NCBI GenBank assembly: GCA_014885115.2
Contig: WKLE02000028.1
Span: 7,630 to 48,095, forward strand
DNA from: Asterionellopsis glacialis
Lineage: Eukaryota > Bacillariophyta > Plagiogrammaphyceae > Rhaphoneidales > Asterionellopsidaceae
Direction: 5' to 3'
DNA length: 40,466 bases
The notes beneath the pieces are model-generated. The model ran no database searches, was not told where the DNA came from, and was given only the letters and a program-made list of their open reading frames with translations. The position numbers and the translations under genes were made by a program. Of this stretch, positions 10,466 to 20,359 are shown piece after piece (position 1 is the first letter of the stretch; each line of letters opens with the position of its first letter).

Positions 10466-11522
10466 CACACTGCATGCATTAATTAGTTCAAGCTAGTATC
10501 ACTGCATCAGAATTTTATGGTGCAAAGTATTTTTCAGCTTAGAAACATAATAGACAAGTCTTAGGCATCAAATGTAGTATATATATGTAAAATGTAAAAT
10601 ATTTTGACTGGAAGTGTTTTGGTCTGACCCTTTAAAAAATATGGATTTCTCTCTTTATTTTTATCCTCCTTTTGAGAATGGTTCTATGAAATTAGCATTT
10701 TAGATTTTTTGGAATTATTGTACTAGCTGAAACTTAATGAAATGAGTATCTATCAGGTAAAAGAAAATACCAAGTATATACATGATGTTAAGAAAATATA
10801 ATATAATATACATAGAATATGTGAGTTGAACAGACTATAGTGACTTCAAAGATCATCATCTTTCTTTATTGGTAATATTGGATATAAGAACAACAATTGT
10901 CACAAGATAATGTGATATTCCATATCTTAGTACTACAGTTTAAGATGATAATATCTTACTGCTAGTAACAACTCCTTTTGATGAACCTACTTTATTTTTG
11001 AGCTGGTCACATGCCAAAATTAAATCTGTAGTTTCCCTTTTCAATTTTTCAAGTCATCTCAATGATGTAATACTGTTAAGCATGGTATTTGTACTGGAGA
11101 CATCTTGTTTGATTATTGATATTGGCATACCCACACATGTAAGGCTATTCCTCAGTATAGACAAACAAAAATATTAGTAAATTTTTGGAACCAAAATATT
11201 TTTCAGCTTAGATGTAGAGTCCATACTACAGTCCTGGTATTACAATAATGCTTCTCGTATTGTTTGACCAAATATTACATTTTGACTAGTCCTAGTATAA
11301 TTACTAGCACATCTTTCATGATCAGACTACATGAACAAGAACCTCACCTAAATTCTAAAACCAACTAGTAGAAGAAATTATATTTCTTTCATCAATACTA
11401 ATAGTGCTATGTGAAGGATGCTCAAGAATATTTAAAATTAGTTCAAGTTTTCCTGATAAATTGATATTGCCAAGTGTTTATGACTCTTTGATATCAAGGA
11501 GTGGTGTTCTAAGAAAAATGTT

Positions 11523-11840
11523 TTACAAAAAGTATACATGTGATATATATATATATTCTTCAATAATAATCATATTATGACTATGTGTAGAGGAGTTCAA
11601 ACTCCTCTGAGGAAAATAACATAGATTTCTAGGGATTTCTAGTATAACCATCCATGTATGCGCTCTCAACCTACTTTCTTTGTGAATGGATCTCATATCC
11701 TCACATATTTTTTTACATATTGCATTTTGGCTTGGGTGTATTATATCAGTGAAAGATAATATGTGTAAAAATTTATCCACACATTTTGTTAGATAATGTA
11801 TGGGTAATAGTTTTCCCCACTCTAGTCTAGTAGAGGGCAT
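11523..11840 (-). CDS. Weak candidate ORF in the AT-rich desert
   Basis: An ATG-initiated open frame of 105 codons in very AT-rich DNA. The product (MPSTRLEWGKLLPIHYL..., CEDMRSIHKESRLRAHTWM) has mixed composition rather than simple low complexity but matches no family I know. It could be a gene fragment or chance. Confidence 0.15.
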   Translation of the reverse strand: MPSTRLEWGKLLPIHYLTKCVDKFLHILSFTDIIHPSQNAICKKICEDMRSIHKESRLRAHTWMVILEIPRNLCYFPQRSLNSSTHSHNMIIIEEYIYISHVYFL

Positions 11841-12476
11841 ATGGGTATACTCCTTTCATGTGTTGCACTTAATTTATAACTAGTATTTCAGGATCACTGA
11901 TGAGTGTGCTGTAACAAGAACAATTCAACAATCTGATGGATGAATACTACACCAAAGATTCCAACACTTCAATGGTCTTCTGCTCCCAATGAGAAAACAC
12001 GCTCTCAGGATTTACCAAGCTTGTACCATTGTTTTGTTACATATTCTCTTGGAGTTCTTCTATAATAAAAACTTCTATAATAAAAACTTTTGTTGGTGGC
12101 AATGTAAGAGTACCAGTAGCCATATATTCCCACCTAGTCTTGGGGGTATTACAGCATAACATAGCTTTTTCATTCAAAATTGCCTTCTGTGCTCGCTTCT
12201 ACTACTGCTGCGTTATACCCCGAAAGGTATGGATCTGTATTTACGTGGACTGCTCTGATGACCTAACGCATCGCACTGAAGAAAGGACAAAGCTGACATG
12301 GCGATATCATCTCATCTCTTTATCTTGCCAAAAACCTACAAATATCAAGAGAAATATCTAAAGAAAGCCTCCTTAAGCCTCAACAATACTGAGGAATATA
12401 ACGGCAATTAATTTTTACACCACACGTACTTAATGTTACAATTATCGGCTAAATGTAGGACCTACGATGCATGAGG

Positions 12477-13235
12477 CTAGGCAGCAGTTGGATACTCGTG
12501 TTTTTTTTTATTTGTCACTGGAGAGAGTAATATTCTTCTTGATCTAAGAGATTTTTCAACTCCTTGTGACTCTGTCTGATTTCGAATAGATTCTGATGAA
12601 GACGAATAATTTATTGCACTTTCTCGAGTTTTGGACTCTGACAGATGTTCGAATTTGCTTGGCTGAATGCATCGATCTTGAAAGAAAGCATCCTCTTGCA
12701 CTGTATAATCGTCAATAAAGATGGCAATTTCAGGAGACAAACTAGCGGATCTGTTCCATTCAATACGAGAAATTTTGTGAATGTGATCTTCTTTCATTTG
12801 TGATATTTGTGCAGACGTCTCCGCAATTCGTTTGAGAAGCTCGGCCTCTTTTATTGCTGCCATTTCAGTATGATTTCCAGCAATGGCCTTGTATATTTTT
12901 GTTGTCTCATATGATTGCTTGTTTACTAAATTTTGTTGAATGTGGATATTGCCAATATGATGAATCACAGAGCATAGATTTGTCTCAAGATCAACGATGT
13001 GACGAGGAACTTGCTCTTCTTGATGGACCTGTTGGACCGCTTGCTGATACATATCTAGATTATTCTGGCTAAACTTCAACAAAAGTGAATGTGCTTGGCG
13101 AATATGTTCTAGTTTCGATTTCAATTCTATCACGTGATTTCTGTGCATGTCCTCTTCAAGCTTGATCTTGGACCGGAAGCTATGAAGATCGCCCCGAATC
13201 AACTCGATTTGTTGGTCGATGGTTGAGTCTAACAT
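12477..13235 (-). CDS. Coiled-coil protein of unknown family (paralogue B)
   Basis: A single-exon protein of 252 residues from ATG 13235. It has the same layout as the gene at 2368-3108: a charged helical N-terminus (about 1-55), the conserved block (residues 62-139) with ETNLCSVIHHIGNIHIQQ and KEAELLKRIAE, then a divergent tail that is Ser-rich and basic (SLRSRRILLSPVTNKKKHE) and ends in Ala-Ala. Ungapped alignment of the block gives 48 identities in 78 positions. No signal peptide or membrane segment is seen. It lies next to the acyltransferase gene on the same strand but 1.2 kb away, so no link is implied. I recognise no domain; a structural or scaffold role is only a guess from the coiled coil. 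Confidence 0.8.
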   Translation of the reverse strand: MLDSTIDQQIELIRGDLHSFRSKIKLEEDMHRNHVIELKSKLEHIRQAHSLLLKFSQNNLDMYQQAVQQVHQEEQVPRHIVDLETNLCSVIHHIGNIHIQQNLVNKQSYETTKIYKAIAGNHTEMAAIKEAELLKRIAETSAQISQMKEDHIHKISRIEWNRSASLSPEIAIFIDDYTVQEDAFFQDRCIQPSKFEHLSESKTRESAINYSSSSESIRNQTESQGVEKSLRSRRILLSPVTNKKKHEYPTAA

Positions 13236-14465
13236 TGTTGATTATATACAATATTTTCCCTTTTCTTATTGTATTTGAGTTGTGTGTCGATAGCTTAAGA
13301 AGATGAATGACCTAGTCTAGTACCTAGTCTAGAGTCAGTGCCGCCCCTCTGTCTCTTCGCTGTCGCAGTCCGTTTGGGGGTGTTGTTTGCTTGTGACCAA
13401 ACAGAAAGTAAGCCTCATTTCAATAGTGACTTAAAAATTGCAGAGAGAATTTCTGGAGTAAAAAAATGTACAAAAACAGCGGTAGAATTGCCGGACTGAT
13501 GATAGCCTGCTTCATCATAACCCCCCGACATAAATGATAGAACTATGTTCCTTTATGTGCCGGTTGCAGTTTATTTGATACAAAATACATTTTACATACA
13601 GTACTGCACCAGGATCCTTTTGTTCTTTTGTTCTTTATTGTTTGATCGTCGTCAGAAATGCTAATTGTGTTCTTGAAGTAGTTAAATAGTTCAGTCAACG
13701 AACGGATTTTTAGTAAAAGTACAATTATCATATTATACATCATACTACTGGTATTGTAAGGATATGAGAGTACCAGGTAGTATCTACATACTCACAAATA
13801 TGTACATATGCACATAATATATGTAGATACTGTTTCGTAACTCCTAACTTTTGGACCTACATGACGACTGGTTTCAAAATAGAGTCATTTTGTAATGTTT
13901 CATGAAAAAAATTGGAATACAAGCTAAAAGTTTTGTTCTTGCTTCTTCTGACCATAAATTCAGAAAATGTGCATTCTAGGTCATATGAAGAAATGTCTCA
14001 CACAGTTCGTTTCTGTTCAAACACGACATCGCCGGAATGTTCAGACAAAATAATAATTGGCCCTGCTATGAAACTCTCTCTAGGTCCTACTTTAGCTGTA
14101 CCGTGCGAGGAATCGAGGAATCGAGGACAAATAATGAGCACTGCACATTTCGAACCTGTCTGACGACAACTGTACACAATTTCTTACTCCATAGCATCCT
14201 TGAATTCATGAGGATTCAGGATACGACATGGATGGGACTCGTGTAGCGTTGCATACCACGCACGAGTATCCTTCATTGTCACATCTCTACTTACTTGACT
14301 ACTTGTAGTGCCCTTTAGGACTAAAAAAAAGAAACTAATTTTTACAGATCATAGAATAGTACAATTAGAGACACCATGTCGTAAGTGGGGCGCCGCAAAA
14401 ACGGTCATAAAGATCACACGTTGTAACACAACCCTTTCGCTGCAAGCATTGACTGTAGCAATGGG
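13236..14465. other. Intergenic region between coiled-coil gene B and the acyltransferase
   Basis: This stretch holds the promoter side of the coiled-coil gene starting at 13235 and the 3' flank of the acyltransferase. A short inverted repeat (13779-13831) is described separately, and a taggtcctac motif lies at 14081-14090. The open frame at 13912-14163 lacks a proximal ATG (it opens with TTG) and is not supported. Confidence 0.55.
13779..13831. repeat. Inverted repeat with perfect 12-bp arms
   Basis: agtatctacata at 13779-13790 pairs with tatgtagatact at 13820-13831, leaving a loop of 29 bases that itself contains gtacat/atgtac-type self-complementary sequence. It lies between genes, 3' to neither strand's gene end closely enough to be called a terminator. 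Confidence 0.7.
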
Positions 14466-16751
14466 TTACATGCGAACTTTTCTTCGACTGCCAGTCGACC
14501 CGTATAGCTGTTGATATTCATTGAAATCCATACTGTTGTCTGGTTTCATCTTCAGAAGTGCAAGTCCTTGTCGATCTACATTACCTTCCTTCACTTGAAC
14601 ACCTTCCTGTAGGCCTGCTTCTTCGCTTTTTCTTCTTGCTAAAACATCCCGCCTTATGAAGACCTTTATCAATCTTGAACATGGCATTTCAACTAGCAAT
14701 GAAAGTGCTAAAGCAGAAGCGAAACTAACTACTGATACTGATAAGTAATCCATTACAGTTCCAAGAACAGATAAATTTTCCTTCTGTGTATCAGCTAATT
14801 GCCAAACAAAAATTACAATCGGGTGGATGAGATATGCACCAAAAGTCAAATGTGACAGAGGTGTCCATATTTTCCATTCCAAAATGTTTCCAATGATACC
14901 CCCATGGCCGTTTAGGCACAAACCCAATAAGACAGCAACACTTAGACTCCAAAGACTACGTGCTGTTGCAGCGTACAAAAAGGTCATTTGTGGACTCCAA
15001 GTGCTGCCGCAATCAGCATCATCTGAAAAAGGTGTCTCATAAAATTCACATGCTCTTCGACTGTATACTCCCGTCACAGTGATGAAAGTCATAGTAAATA
15101 AAGTTAGTAACGCCAATGCCATTGCCAATTTTTGCTTCCATGTTGTTGTCGTTTGTTTCTCGGTAAGTGGTAAACACATTGCCAATAACATACCCATTAG
15201 ATATGCCTGTGCTCTAATATGTGGTTTGGCGTATCCTTCCTTATCAAATCTACCAACCGCTGCACCATCATAGGTATTGATGCTCCATTGTCGTGTGTAG
15301 GTGAGATAAATCGTGAACAAGATACAAATCAGTGTCAAAACAGCCGTAAGGAGCACACCCCGTTTCTGCGACTGTCGATAGCAAAATATTAATAGGGGTG
15401 CAACGATGAACAGTTGCACATCGACCGCTAGATACCATGAATGGTAGAAACATGTTTCTGTGATTGAAAGGTCAGTTGGGAAGAAGTTATTAACAAACAA
15501 AAAGTTCGTCCAACCGTATTTGACACAAGGTAGCAACAAACCCTGCCATTGATACCAAAATGGTCCTCCACCTAGATGTGGTGCAACTAGAATAAAGAAT
15601 CCCAGTGTAAGCGCATACAGTGGTAAAATTCGAACAATTCGTAGCAGTAACAATCCAGGGATCCTTTTGAAGTATGTCCGCACAAACCAGGTAGGTTGCA
15701 CATCAGTTGCTGGGATATTCATAGGTATTTGGTTTAGAACTCGTACAACAAGGTATCCAGAAATGACTAAGAAGGAATCGACAGCAAATCTTGATGCAAA
15801 CAATAGTTGTCCTGCAAATGTTGAAGTTACTCCGTTTGGTGGTAAAAGGGCTCCAGGGTTGGAATATCCTGCACCTGTGGAAGCTGTTATAGCCATTAAA
15901 TGACCAAATATAATCCACAAAATACTACCAACTCTTACACCGTCAAGACAAGCTGTGTCCTTACGCTGGATGAAAATTTTGGAGTAGTGTTCGGAGATAT
16001 CCCAAGCACTCAACAATTTTCTGAAGACTGATTCTTCCTCCGTTTCTTGCGCATCGGGTTTCTGTATTCTTCCCTTTAGTGGCTCTTCTTCTGTGAAAAC
16101 AGGTTTGAAAATTTCTTTCTTTTCTTCTTCATCGTTCTGGAAAGATTCGCAGTCGGTAGACATTTCGTCACTATCGTTTGCTGTTGATCGTCCCTTATTC
16201 CGCGCTTGTCTCATGCCACGAATTGATAATACGATTATTGTACCCGTAAGCAACGAATACAACATCAACCATCCCCACATCGTAGGCACTACATATTTAC
16301 CACATGACCATCCAGTGCGAAAAAGGTTATTCAATTCTCTTATTTCTTTTTGTAATCGATAATATTCTTCAGCAATACTCCCTCGCCCACTTGTGGTTGA
16401 CTCTAAGTTTGCAAGGTAATCAGTAGAATGGACGTCTTCCGCTGTACATTCAAATGGGACGCATGCCGACGCAAATATCATCGAACCTCGAGTAATTCTG
16501 CCAGCAAGACATGTTTGTAGTGGACATTCATAATAATTGCCTAATCCACCACCGGCATAAACATAAGGTTGGTTATAAACGCTAATAACTCCTGATGGAT
16601 GTGAAGATGCTTCCGTAGCAAGAGCCAACGCAACGTCGTCCTCAACAAGATCAGACAGTGCTGAAACGCAATCAGATGAAACAATTAATGAGTGTTTATC
16701 CGGATGCAGCGCAGTTGTCGACCATGATGATGTTTCACGAGGATGTCCCAT
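14466..16751 (-). CDS. NRF-6-type acyltransferase 3 family membrane protein
   Basis: A single exon of 761 residues. Residues about 20-110 match the cysteine-containing N-terminal domain of nose-resistant-to-fluoxetine (NRF-6) proteins (DCVSAL, GNYYECPLQTCL, CVPFEC). A first membrane segment follows at about 156-176, then an acidic cytosolic-type linker (about 190-245) and the Acyl_transf_3 domain from about 268. That domain carries LDGVRVGSILWIIFGH (His284, the conserved position of the family), RFAVDSFLVISGYL (321-334) and YHSWYLAVDVQLF. About ten hydrophobic segments continue to about residue 690. Family members move acyl groups onto extracytoplasmic or lipid substrates; the substrate here is unknown. 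The ATG at 16751 is not followed by a clear signal peptide, unusual for this family, so a missed upstream exon is possible. Confidence 0.9.
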   Translation of the reverse strand: MGHPRETSSWSTTALHPDKHSLIVSSDCVSALSDLVEDDVALALATEASSHPSGVISVYNQPYVYAGGGLGNYYECPLQTCLAGRITRGSMIFASACVPFECTAEDVHSTDYLANLESTTSGRGSIAEEYYRLQKEIRELNNLFRTGWSCGKYVVPTMWGWLMLYSLLTGTIIVLSIRGMRQARNKGRSTANDSDEMSTDCESFQNDEEEKKEIFKPVFTEEEPLKGRIQKPDAQETEEESVFRKLLSAWDISEHYSKIFIQRKDTACLDGVRVGSILWIIFGHLMAITASTGAGYSNPGALLPPNGVTSTFAGQLLFASRFAVDSFLVISGYLVVRVLNQIPMNIPATDVQPTWFVRTYFKRIPGLLLLRIVRILPLYALTLGFFILVAPHLGGGPFWYQWQGLLLPCVKYGWTNFLFVNNFFPTDLSITETCFYHSWYLAVDVQLFIVAPLLIFCYRQSQKRGVLLTAVLTLICILFTIYLTYTRQWSINTYDGAAVGRFDKEGYAKPHIRAQAYLMGMLLAMCLPLTEKQTTTTWKQKLAMALALLTLFTMTFITVTGVYSRRACEFYETPFSDDADCGSTWSPQMTFLYAATARSLWSLSVAVLLGLCLNGHGGIIGNILEWKIWTPLSHLTFGAYLIHPIVIFVWQLADTQKENLSVLGTVMDYLSVSVVSFASALALSLLVEMPCSRLIKVFIRRDVLARRKSEEAGLQEGVQVKEGNVDRQGLALLKMKPDNSMDFNEYQQLYGSTGSRRKVRM

Positions 16752-17559
16752 GTTAGCCTTTTTGCTGTTGTCGAGTTAGGTATGCAAGGGCAGCTCGTTG
16801 CTGTTGGTGGTTGTTACGATTAGCTCATAGGTGTTTCTCCCTTGCGTGGTTGAGCGAAATGACAGAGGAGATTCGTAGGAGCAGAAGATTCGCTTGTTGA
16901 GAAGATGGAGACATTAAAGAGATAAGAGGTTGTTCAGTTCTTAATGTTGACAGTAGGAATCGTCGGTTTCATTGTACCTATAAGGTAGGTAGGAATCTAA
17001 TGTATTCACGTATTATTAAAAGTACTTAGTTCCTTTGGTATAAGGAACTGGATACCTTATATAATAAGAGAGAGATATCCAGCTGCACCCGACTACGGCG
17101 TTTACTACTGCCCCCCATCAGGTCTTCATCTGTCCAAGCTACACTGAATAGGTGTATGTACCATCCCAGTTACTTCTCGTGCCTGATTATTATCTTTGCT
17201 ACAAAACCTTGTACCTGGTACTAGTACCAGGTACATGCTACTGTACAGGTAACTGTTACAATGTACTTGTACAGGTAGGTACCGTGCACCCACCTCTGTA
17301 CCACGACATGCATGTCGTGTTTTTGTCGACGTCATCACTAGGACCTACCAGGTACTGTCGATAGGATTGAATAAGGGCGACATTAGATTTATTTAATTCT
17401 ATACAAACACACATTTAAAAATGGTACCTAGGTACCTCACAACTTCGGCTTTTTCTGGGCAAAAATGCCCAAAAATGTGGGATGGGTACAAACTCCAAAT
17501 TTGGTACCAACCCGGGCATTTTGTATTACTCCGACAAGAAAATCACTGTATGTAAAAGG
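16752..17559. other. Intergenic region upstream of the acyltransferase, GTAC-rich
   Basis: No supportable gene. Besides the palindrome cluster listed separately, there are ggtacctaggtacc at 17421-17434 and ttggtacc at about 17500. Several open frames across it are artefacts of the repeat. Confidence 0.5.
17205..17360. repeat. GTAC palindrome cluster with a perfect 24-bp palindrome
   Basis: 17211-17234 is a perfect palindrome: gtacctggtact followed by its exact reverse complement. It is followed by gtacaggta, cttgtacaggtaggtaccgtg and acgacatgcatgtcgt (another perfect palindrome), and ends in taggacctaccaggtac (17339-17355). The units are the same as in the cluster at 4060-4262. Confidence 0.85.
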
Positions 17560-17678
17560 NNNNNNNNNNNNNNNNNNNNNNNNNNNNNNNNNNNNNNNNN
17601 NNNNNNNNNNNNNNNNNNNNNNNNNNNNNNNNNNNNNNNNNNNNNNNNNNNNNNNNNNNNNNNNNNNNNNNNNNNNNN
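17560..17678. other. Assembly gap (119 N)
   Basis: A run of 119 undetermined bases. It falls within the repeat-rich block, so it most likely marks sequence that could not be assembled; its true size is unknown. Confidence 0.99.
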
Positions 17679-17821
17679 CATGCCAAAAACACACTGACAC
17701 AAGAACAACAAACAAAGGCTCCGCAGGAAGACCTGTCCAAGTAACCCCAAAGCCGCCGCTCTGCCCAGGCAGGCGGTGGCATTTTGTCTAGCATAATGGT
17801 TTCCTTTACTGGAATCAACCT

Positions 17822-17926
17822 GAGTAGAACTGTTCAGTATATAGTACCTCTTAAGGGGTACTAGAGGAATACTTGGTACCCCTTTAGGGGTACCTGGTAA
17901 TAGAAGAACAGTACTGAACAATACTC
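17822..17926. repeat. Nested palindromes, fold-back structure
   Basis: Two near-perfect inner palindromes, agtacctcttaaggggtact (17855 region) and ggtacccctttaggggtacc (17874 region), are enclosed by outer arms agtagaactgttcagta and actgaacaatactctac, which are imperfect reverse complements. The whole could fold as a branched hairpin. Confidence 0.65.
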
Positions 17927-18501
17927 TACCCCAGTTGGAAAAGTACTGGTACTTCTGGTGCTTTGGATGGTGAGCTCTTAACCAACAATCACCTCCTTCG
18001 GAGGGGACTTCATGCACTGTAGCACTGATATAACTTCTACAATACCTACTGTACCAGGTACTGTTCCGCTCTTGATCCTGGACACCACTCTTCCGCTACC
18101 CGCAATGGGAACATCATTGCCCTTCCTCCTTGTCCATGTTTCCTTGATGGATCAACAGCTGATGGTGGAGCACAACTAGGAAAGGGAGAAGTCCTGTGTA
18201 TGGGGAGGAAGCAATGGTGGGTCCAAGTGTTGTCCTCTCTTGAGTAAAAGAGGAAGAGGAGGAGAAGGCACAGGCAATGAACTGGATCGGTCAAATTTAT
18301 GAGAGGAAAGGAAATGATTTTGGTTTTGTGATTTTTTGGTGTCCCTGAGTTTGACAGTTTTTCTTGCAAAAAGTAATGGTAGAGAATGAGGCTGGCTCTT
18401 GAATTTTGATTGGAGTAATTTTGAGGCCTTTTTTAGATTCTGTCTAAGTGTATGGGCTATTTATTGTCCCGGAAGAAACTGTATTTATGTGGTACATAAG
18501 G

Positions 18502-18657
18502 GTCAACCCATTGGGTTCCAGAACGGGATGGTAATGATTTGTCTCCAATTAGCATCCCTGGGATACTCTTGCCCTTGGGACCTACAGCCCTTGGCCCGGG
18601 ATGCTACTTGGAGACAAAATGATTACCATCCCTTTCCTGGAACCCTGCCAGGTTGAC
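18502..18657. repeat. Long imperfect inverted repeat (fold-back/MITE-like)
   Basis: The left arm (from gtcaaccc at about 18502, through gggttccag, gggatggtaatgat and ttgtctccaa, to tagcatccc) pairs with the right arm (gggatgcta, ttggagacaa, atgattaccatccc, ctggaaccc, ggttgac ending at 18657). Arms are about 60 bp with few mismatches and small bulges, and the loop is about 30-40 bases. There is no ORF inside. The terminal pair gtcaacc/ggttgac could be the ends of a small non-autonomous transposon. Confidence 0.8.
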
Positions 18658-18788
18658 ACATTACGTGTCAGGTCCATATTATTGTAGAGCTGCTTCACAA
18701 GAAACAATCATTTTTATAAATCCAATCTACTCAAAATCATTTCCCTTTATATACCTTTTTTTGGGCAGGTTTCATTTGGCAGTGTGAA

Positions 18789-18962
18789 TTTGGTCATACT
18801 TTAATTTGAAGTAAAAAAAATAGCTTTCAAGTAGGTCATGCTTTATTCGGAAGTAAAAAAAATATAGCTTTTCAATTGGGTCATACCTCATCCTAAAGTA
18901 AAAAAATAATAGCTTTTCAATTGGGTTACACTTTATTCCGAAGTAAAAAAATATAGCTCAAC
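18789..18962 (+). repeat. Four-unit tandem repeat, period about 42-46 bp
   Basis: Units start with ggtcat- or ggttac- at 18792, 18834, 18879 and 18925. Each continues with a cttta/cctca-like segment, then (g)aagtaaaaaaa and tatagctttt, before the next copy. Spacings are 42, 45 and 46 bp. It is non-coding. Confidence 0.85.
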
Positions 18963-19565
18963 ACAGCCATATTTTTCATAATTTCCCTTTTTGGTTGGGA
19001 TACTGTTTAACCAAGACAAAGATAAAGATAGAACTACATCTTCAACATCTCAAAGATTAGTTGAAAAACCCTTGCGTAGAAGTAGTGGTCAAAATCCATC
19101 AGGACTCACGACAATGATGAGGTGAAAATGAGCAGCAGGACAATAAGATGTGACAACAATCAACTGGCCATGCAATATAGAAGCTAAACAAGAAAGTAGC
19201 CAAACATGTGCGATGTTAATTAAATGCCTTGTACATGATTTATTGTCATTTTTAAATGAGTATAATGTAAAATGTAAGAAGTGAAAAATAATATTTTTTT
19301 GTGTTCTTTCAACTTAAATTGTGGAACTTGGCTATAAAGTGCTGTCGCATTCCTTGGGCTGACGTGTCAACGTAAGGGCACTCCGGGGCGGGGCAGGGCA
19401 GTTGGTTGCATGTACAGTACATAATGGACAATCACACCCACCTTCCCAGGTAGAGCCCGTTATGTTATTTCCACACTGGCAACCATGCATTAGTGCTATC
19501 CATAGCATGTATTTAAATGAGAAGAGGTTCTTTCTTGAAAAATATAATGGAAGAAGAAATTTACA

Positions 19566-19670
19566 AAATTGAAACGCAGCCCAGGCAGTTTCTTGGTGAC
19601 ACATGAACTAAAATCGAAGGGGAATAGTGCGAAATTGAAATACAGCACAGGCAGTATCCTGTTGACACCC
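19566..19670 (+). repeat. Two-copy direct repeat, offset 66 bp
   Basis: aaattgaaacgcagcccagg at 19566 recurs as aaattgaaatacagcacagg at 19632. Both continue with cagt and end in gttgacac or ggtgacac. Unit length is about 38 bp with about 28 bp between copies. Confidence 0.75.
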
Positions 19671-20359
19671 CCGCTCTCTCTATCTCTAAAGATAGGCTAT
19701 TCATTCCCCGAACTTTGTGAGACGGGTTTCAGGACATAGTAGTCCTTTGCGCACGAAACATACATATGGAGCCAACGAGAACAGGCTTTTTAAGGCTTTT
19801 CTCTATTGTCAAAACTCCGGGTAAGACATGACTCAAATTGTTTTTCAGAACCCCGAATTTCGGAGAAAGGCTTAACTCATTCAAACCCTGTTCAAGCTAT
19901 ACTCTAAAACTGAATCTAACAATGACTTTTTCTAATATATCCCAGCGATAAGATAAGGTAATTCCGGTGCAGAAGTTTCGGTGAAACAGCACTTTTTCCT
20001 GTAATCTCGAAAATAGTATGTCCTCTAGAGAGAATATGAATAGAGTTCGGATTTTTGATGTTCCGTGTCACATTTTAATCATGTCTGGTCTACGTTACGC
20101 AATTTGACCTTTTTTTCCAATCCTACTTCCCTCCACCTTTCATAGAGATACCAAAAAAAGTTGGTGCAAACAGGCTATATTTTATGTGAAGCCAGTGTAT
20201 CCGAGATTTTGTTCTTTTTTGTTCTACCGGTAGAGAGGAGATCAGTTCAATCATTCGAAATCTTTTTTGGCGTTCCCATATTTTTGGCAACACAAAACAT
20301 TAAAAGCCAATCCCACGAAGTTAAACTATAATTTATTACTCTATCGATTGAGAAAAAAC

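Larger units (their letters stand above)
7581..12476. other. AT-rich gene desert
   Basis: Nearly 5 kb with no supportable intact gene. By count, 10741-10920 has 46 G or C in 180 bases (26%). It contains a three-unit tandem repeat of about 190 bp (9920-10465), a partial dispersed copy (8671-8708) and a small direct repeat near 12054-12095. Some sections (for example about 9540-9650 on the plus strand) read like short protein pieces in shifting frames, consistent with eroded mobile elements. The block lies between two paralogous coiled-coil genes. Confidence 0.6.
17679..20359. other. Repeat-rich intergenic block
   Basis: 2.7 kb between the assembly gap and the ABC transporter, with no supportable intact gene. 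It holds four distinct repeat structures (17822-17926, 18502-18657, 18789-18962, 19566-19670) listed separately. G+C is uneven, with richer patches at 17720-17780, 18050-18200 and 19360-19420. The minus-strand frame at 19332-19604 begins with ATG and has a Cys-rich end (CQCGN, GGCDCPLC), but it overlaps a repeat unit and matches nothing I know. Confidence 0.5.

Noticed and set aside
13912..14163. Frame starting with a signal-peptide-like sequence
   Set aside because: The apparent start is TTG; no upstream exon joins it and no domain is seen.
17437..18017. Frames spanning the N gap
   Set aside because: They are open only because undetermined bases contain no stop codons.
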